From Treponema sp. (GTDB taxonomy: Bacteria; Spirochaetota; Spirochaetia; Treponematales; Rectinemataceae), in assembly GCA_012516755.1 (NCBI GenBank), contig JAAYWE010000157.1:1-14670 (forward strand): DNA of 14,670 nt, read 5' to 3'. The position numbers and the translations under genes were made by a program. This document shows, piece by piece, positions 13,246 to 14,670 of the stretch (positions are counted from its first letter, which is position 1; every line of letters starts with the position of its first letter). Below the pieces are notes generated by a model, which searched no databases, was not told the DNA's origin, and was given only the letters and a program-made list of their open reading frames with translations.

Positions 13246-13827
13246 CTACTCAAGAAAAGAAAGAACATAGATGCAGGCAGAGGATATTGTGAGTTTTTCC
13301 AGCTCGAGATCATAGATATGATCTGCCGAAATTCCATGATTAATAAGGAAAGACATAAGAGAATATTTCAAGCCAGTTCTTACAGTTAGCACAAGAGCGT
13401 CAGGGCTCTTTGTGCCAAGCACAAATTCTAGAAGGCTTAGATGGCCACCTCTATGTTCAAGCTCGAGGGGGCCGATTTCGTCTATCAAACAAATTTCTCT
13501 TTTTTTGTCGGGTATGTTTTGAGGATGTTGCGAAATAATATCCGATTCAACAGTCTGAATGTAACTTTTTCTTATATGTGCGAATGCATCGGGAGAGTAT
13601 TCAAATGGAACATCCCCTCTGTCTATTGGACGCGAGGCTGCTAGGAAAGTATCTCCATTTGAAACATTGTAAAGGTCTATGCTATAAGGTATTCCATTCT
13701 CTGAACGTTGCGAAATCTCAATGCAGCCCCTACAAACGATGCCTTTATCCTCTGCTGACTTGATGAGGGAATTGCAAAATGAGGTTTTACCGGAACAGCG
13801 CGAGCCTGAAATTAAGAATATTCTCAT
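13246..13827 (-). CDS. THEP1-type P-loop NTPase (nucleoside-triphosphatase family)
   Basis: The 193-residue protein has Walker A GSRCSGKT (8-15) at its N-terminus and the family-specific Walker B CLIDEIGPLEL (113-123), the LIDEIGxMEL hallmark of the THEP1/NTPase_1 group, which hydrolyses a broad set of nucleoside triphosphates in vitro. RGCIEISQ (33-40) and VLTVRTGLKYSL are in the positions expected for the family. Length is typical. Its start lies 23 bases after the rex stop with only a weak GAG before the ATG, so it is probably co-transcribed and coupled with rex. The physiological role of the family is not settled; the link to rex suggests a connection to redox or energy state (inference). 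Confidence 0.85.
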   Translation of the reverse strand: MRIFLISGSRCSGKTSFCNSLIKSAEDKGIVCRGCIEISQRSENGIPYSIDLYNVSNGDTFLAASRPIDRGDVPFEYSPDAFAHIRKSYIQTVESDIISQHPQNIPDKKREICLIDEIGPLELEHRGGHLSLLEFVLGTKSPDALVLTVRTGLKYSLMSFLINHGISADHIYDLELEKLTISSACIYVLSFLE

Positions 13828-13850
13828 AATCTCAAGGATGGAATTCCGGC

Positions 13851-14495
13851 TTAGGAAAGTCTGGCTTTTGTGCGCATCATAACCGAGAGTATTGCGTATC
13901 CAGAAGACAAATCTTCTCTCTGAACAATCACATCATCCGGTACTCTGAGTTTCACATTGGTAAAATTCCAGATGGCCTTTATACCAGCGTCGACAATCGC
14001 ATCACAGCTTGACTGCGCATAAGGAGAGGGGACGGTGAGAATCGCAAGAGTTATCTTCATTTCGTCTGCAATCTCTCTAAGCTGATTCATCTGGTATACA
14101 TGAATCTGATGGATATTCTTGCCCACCTTCAAGGGATCGCTGTCGAAGGCAGCGACTATATGAAGGCCATGATTTCTGAATTCTTGATAGCCGGTTAGAG
14201 CAGATCCCAGATTCCCTGCACCCACAATCATTGCCTTTTGTTCGACATCCCAAGCTAGATAGTGTTCAATGGCTGCAATTAGCTGATCTACTGGATAGCC
14301 TTTCTTGGGTTTGCCTACTATACCAGTAATGGAGAGGTCTTTTCTGACCTGTATTGGCTCAAGGTTTAATTCATTCGCTATCAAAGTGCCGGAAATATAG
14401 GGTTCACCGGTTCTCTGAAACGCCCGTATTATATGGAGATATGAAGGAAAACGGCGGATCGAAGGGACATAGTTGAGCTTCGTTTTTTGAGACAT
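13851..14495 (-). CDS. rex: Redox-sensing transcriptional repressor Rex
   Basis: Rex is a dimer that binds operators near fermentation and respiration genes and leaves DNA when the NADH/NAD+ ratio rises. The 214 residues begin with the winged-helix domain (about 10-75): IRRFPSYLHIIRAFQRTGEP, then ISGTLIANELNLEPIQVRKD (34-53), the helix-turn-helix with the family-diagnostic QVRKDLS. The Rossmann domain follows with GAGNLGSAL (92-100) and the NADH-binding acidic FDSDPLKVG (117-125). The C-terminal swap region reads WNFTNVKLRVP and EDLSSGYAILSVMM. The wing (ITGIVGKPKKGYPV) differs from the usual YFGEFGKRGVGY pattern. GAGG lies seven bases before the ATG. No classic Rex operator (TTGTGAA-type dyad) is visible upstream, so autoregulation is not evident. 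Confidence 0.95.
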   Translation of the reverse strand: MSQKTKLNYVPSIRRFPSYLHIIRAFQRTGEPYISGTLIANELNLEPIQVRKDLSITGIVGKPKKGYPVDQLIAAIEHYLAWDVEQKAMIVGAGNLGSALTGYQEFRNHGLHIVAAFDSDPLKVGKNIHQIHVYQMNQLREIADEMKITLAILTVPSPYAQSSCDAIVDAGIKAIWNFTNVKLRVPDDVIVQREDLSSGYAILSVMMRTKARLS

Positions 14496-14548
14496 CAGGG
14501 TTCCTCTAATAGCTTTGCATGAGAGACTAATTATTAGACTTATGTTAA

Positions 14549-14576
14549 CCTATACTTATGTATCGATAAAAGTCAA
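14549..14576 (-). promoter_or_regulatory. Candidate promoter of rex
   Basis: On the minus strand TTGACT (14576-14571), 16 bases and TATAGG (14554-14549) are placed about 55 bases before the ATG. The -10 is imperfect. A nearby dyad, CTAAT and ATTAG around one T (14527-14537), lies downstream of the start site. Confidence 0.5.
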
Positions 14577-14610
14577 GCGATTGAATCAACATTATCCGGT
14601 ATCCAAAAAG

Positions 14611-14661
14611 TTCAACCATATTCAACCATATTATAAAAGAAAGGCGCTGAGGAAAAGGAGG
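14611..14661 (+). promoter_or_regulatory. Tandem repeat, possible promoter and ribosome-binding site for a gene beyond the right edge
   Basis: TTCAACCATA occurs twice in tandem (14611-14630), followed by TATAAA (14632-14637), a plausible -10 without a good -35. AAAGGAGG (14654-14661) is a strong Shine-Dalgarno sequence nine bases from the end of the window, so a plus-strand gene, divergent from rex, should begin at or just past the edge. Confidence 0.45.
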
Positions 14662-14670
14662 TAAACCTCA

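Noticed and set aside
12948..13337. 129-codon minus-strand open frame spanning the pyrFE end and NTPase end
   Set aside because: It overlaps two real genes in other frames and has no ribosome-binding site or motif.
14496..14670. Rex operator upstream of rex
   Set aside because: No TTGTGAA/TTCACAA-type dyad is present; the short CTAAT/ATTAG dyad does not match the known operator.
1..14670. Mobile elements, prophage, CRISPR array or defence system
   Set aside because: No transposase, integrase, terminal repeats, regularly spaced repeats or defence-gene domains were found; the genes are housekeeping in character.

Overview
This window looks like a chromosomal housekeeping segment from a diderm bacterium, most probably a member of the Spirochaetota, with moderate GC content. 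The lineage call is an inference. It rests on the bactofilin next to rho, the outer-membrane barrel protein, the sigma-like protein ending in a Gly-Val-Pro-Lys-Gly-Ser helix-turn-helix (a type I associate with spirochaetes), and the overall gene set. I see no transposase, integrase, phage gene, CRISPR array, tRNA or rRNA.

Layout. Positions 1-92 hold the 3' end of an unidentified plus-strand gene. After a roughly 400-bp AT-rich gap comes a plus-strand pair, 526-1983: a sigma-70-like protein of unknown role, then the nucleotide-pool sanitizer rdgB. A very good sigma-54 promoter match lies directly before the pair. A minus-strand cluster covers 5422-2064 and reads rpsT (S20, TTG start), an HU-family protein, bactofilin, rho and rpmE (L31). 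Separate near-consensus promoters precede rpsT, rho and rpmE. plsC (5568-6329, plus) and a 56-residue zinc-ribbon gene (6597-6427, minus) converge on one shared bidirectional terminator. A tightly coupled minus-strand operon, 10136-6777, reads mutL, a metallophosphoesterase and a ParB-like protein, with overlapping start and stop codons, and ends at a clear terminator. An outer-membrane barrel gene (11589-10228, minus) diverges from pyrFE (11679-13133, plus). pyrFE is one polypeptide carrying the last two UMP-synthesis enzymes in the order decarboxylase then phosphoribosyltransferase. The window closes with a minus-strand pair, rex (NADH-sensing repressor) and a THEP1-type NTPase. A strong ribosome-binding site at the right edge announces a plus-strand gene that starts just outside.

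How it works together. Most genes serve information processing (S20, L31, HU, Rho, MutL), nucleotide metabolism (RdgB, PyrFE, the NTPase) and the envelope (bactofilin, PlsC, barrel protein), under local control by Rex and possibly by sigma-54. I do not see a complete unknown multi-gene system. The best leads are the sigma-54-type promoter in front of a sigma-70-like protein, the promoter and 158-nt leader of rho, the mutL-phosphoesterase-ParB-like coupling, and the reversed PyrF-PyrE fusion with a substituted catalytic-loop lysine.
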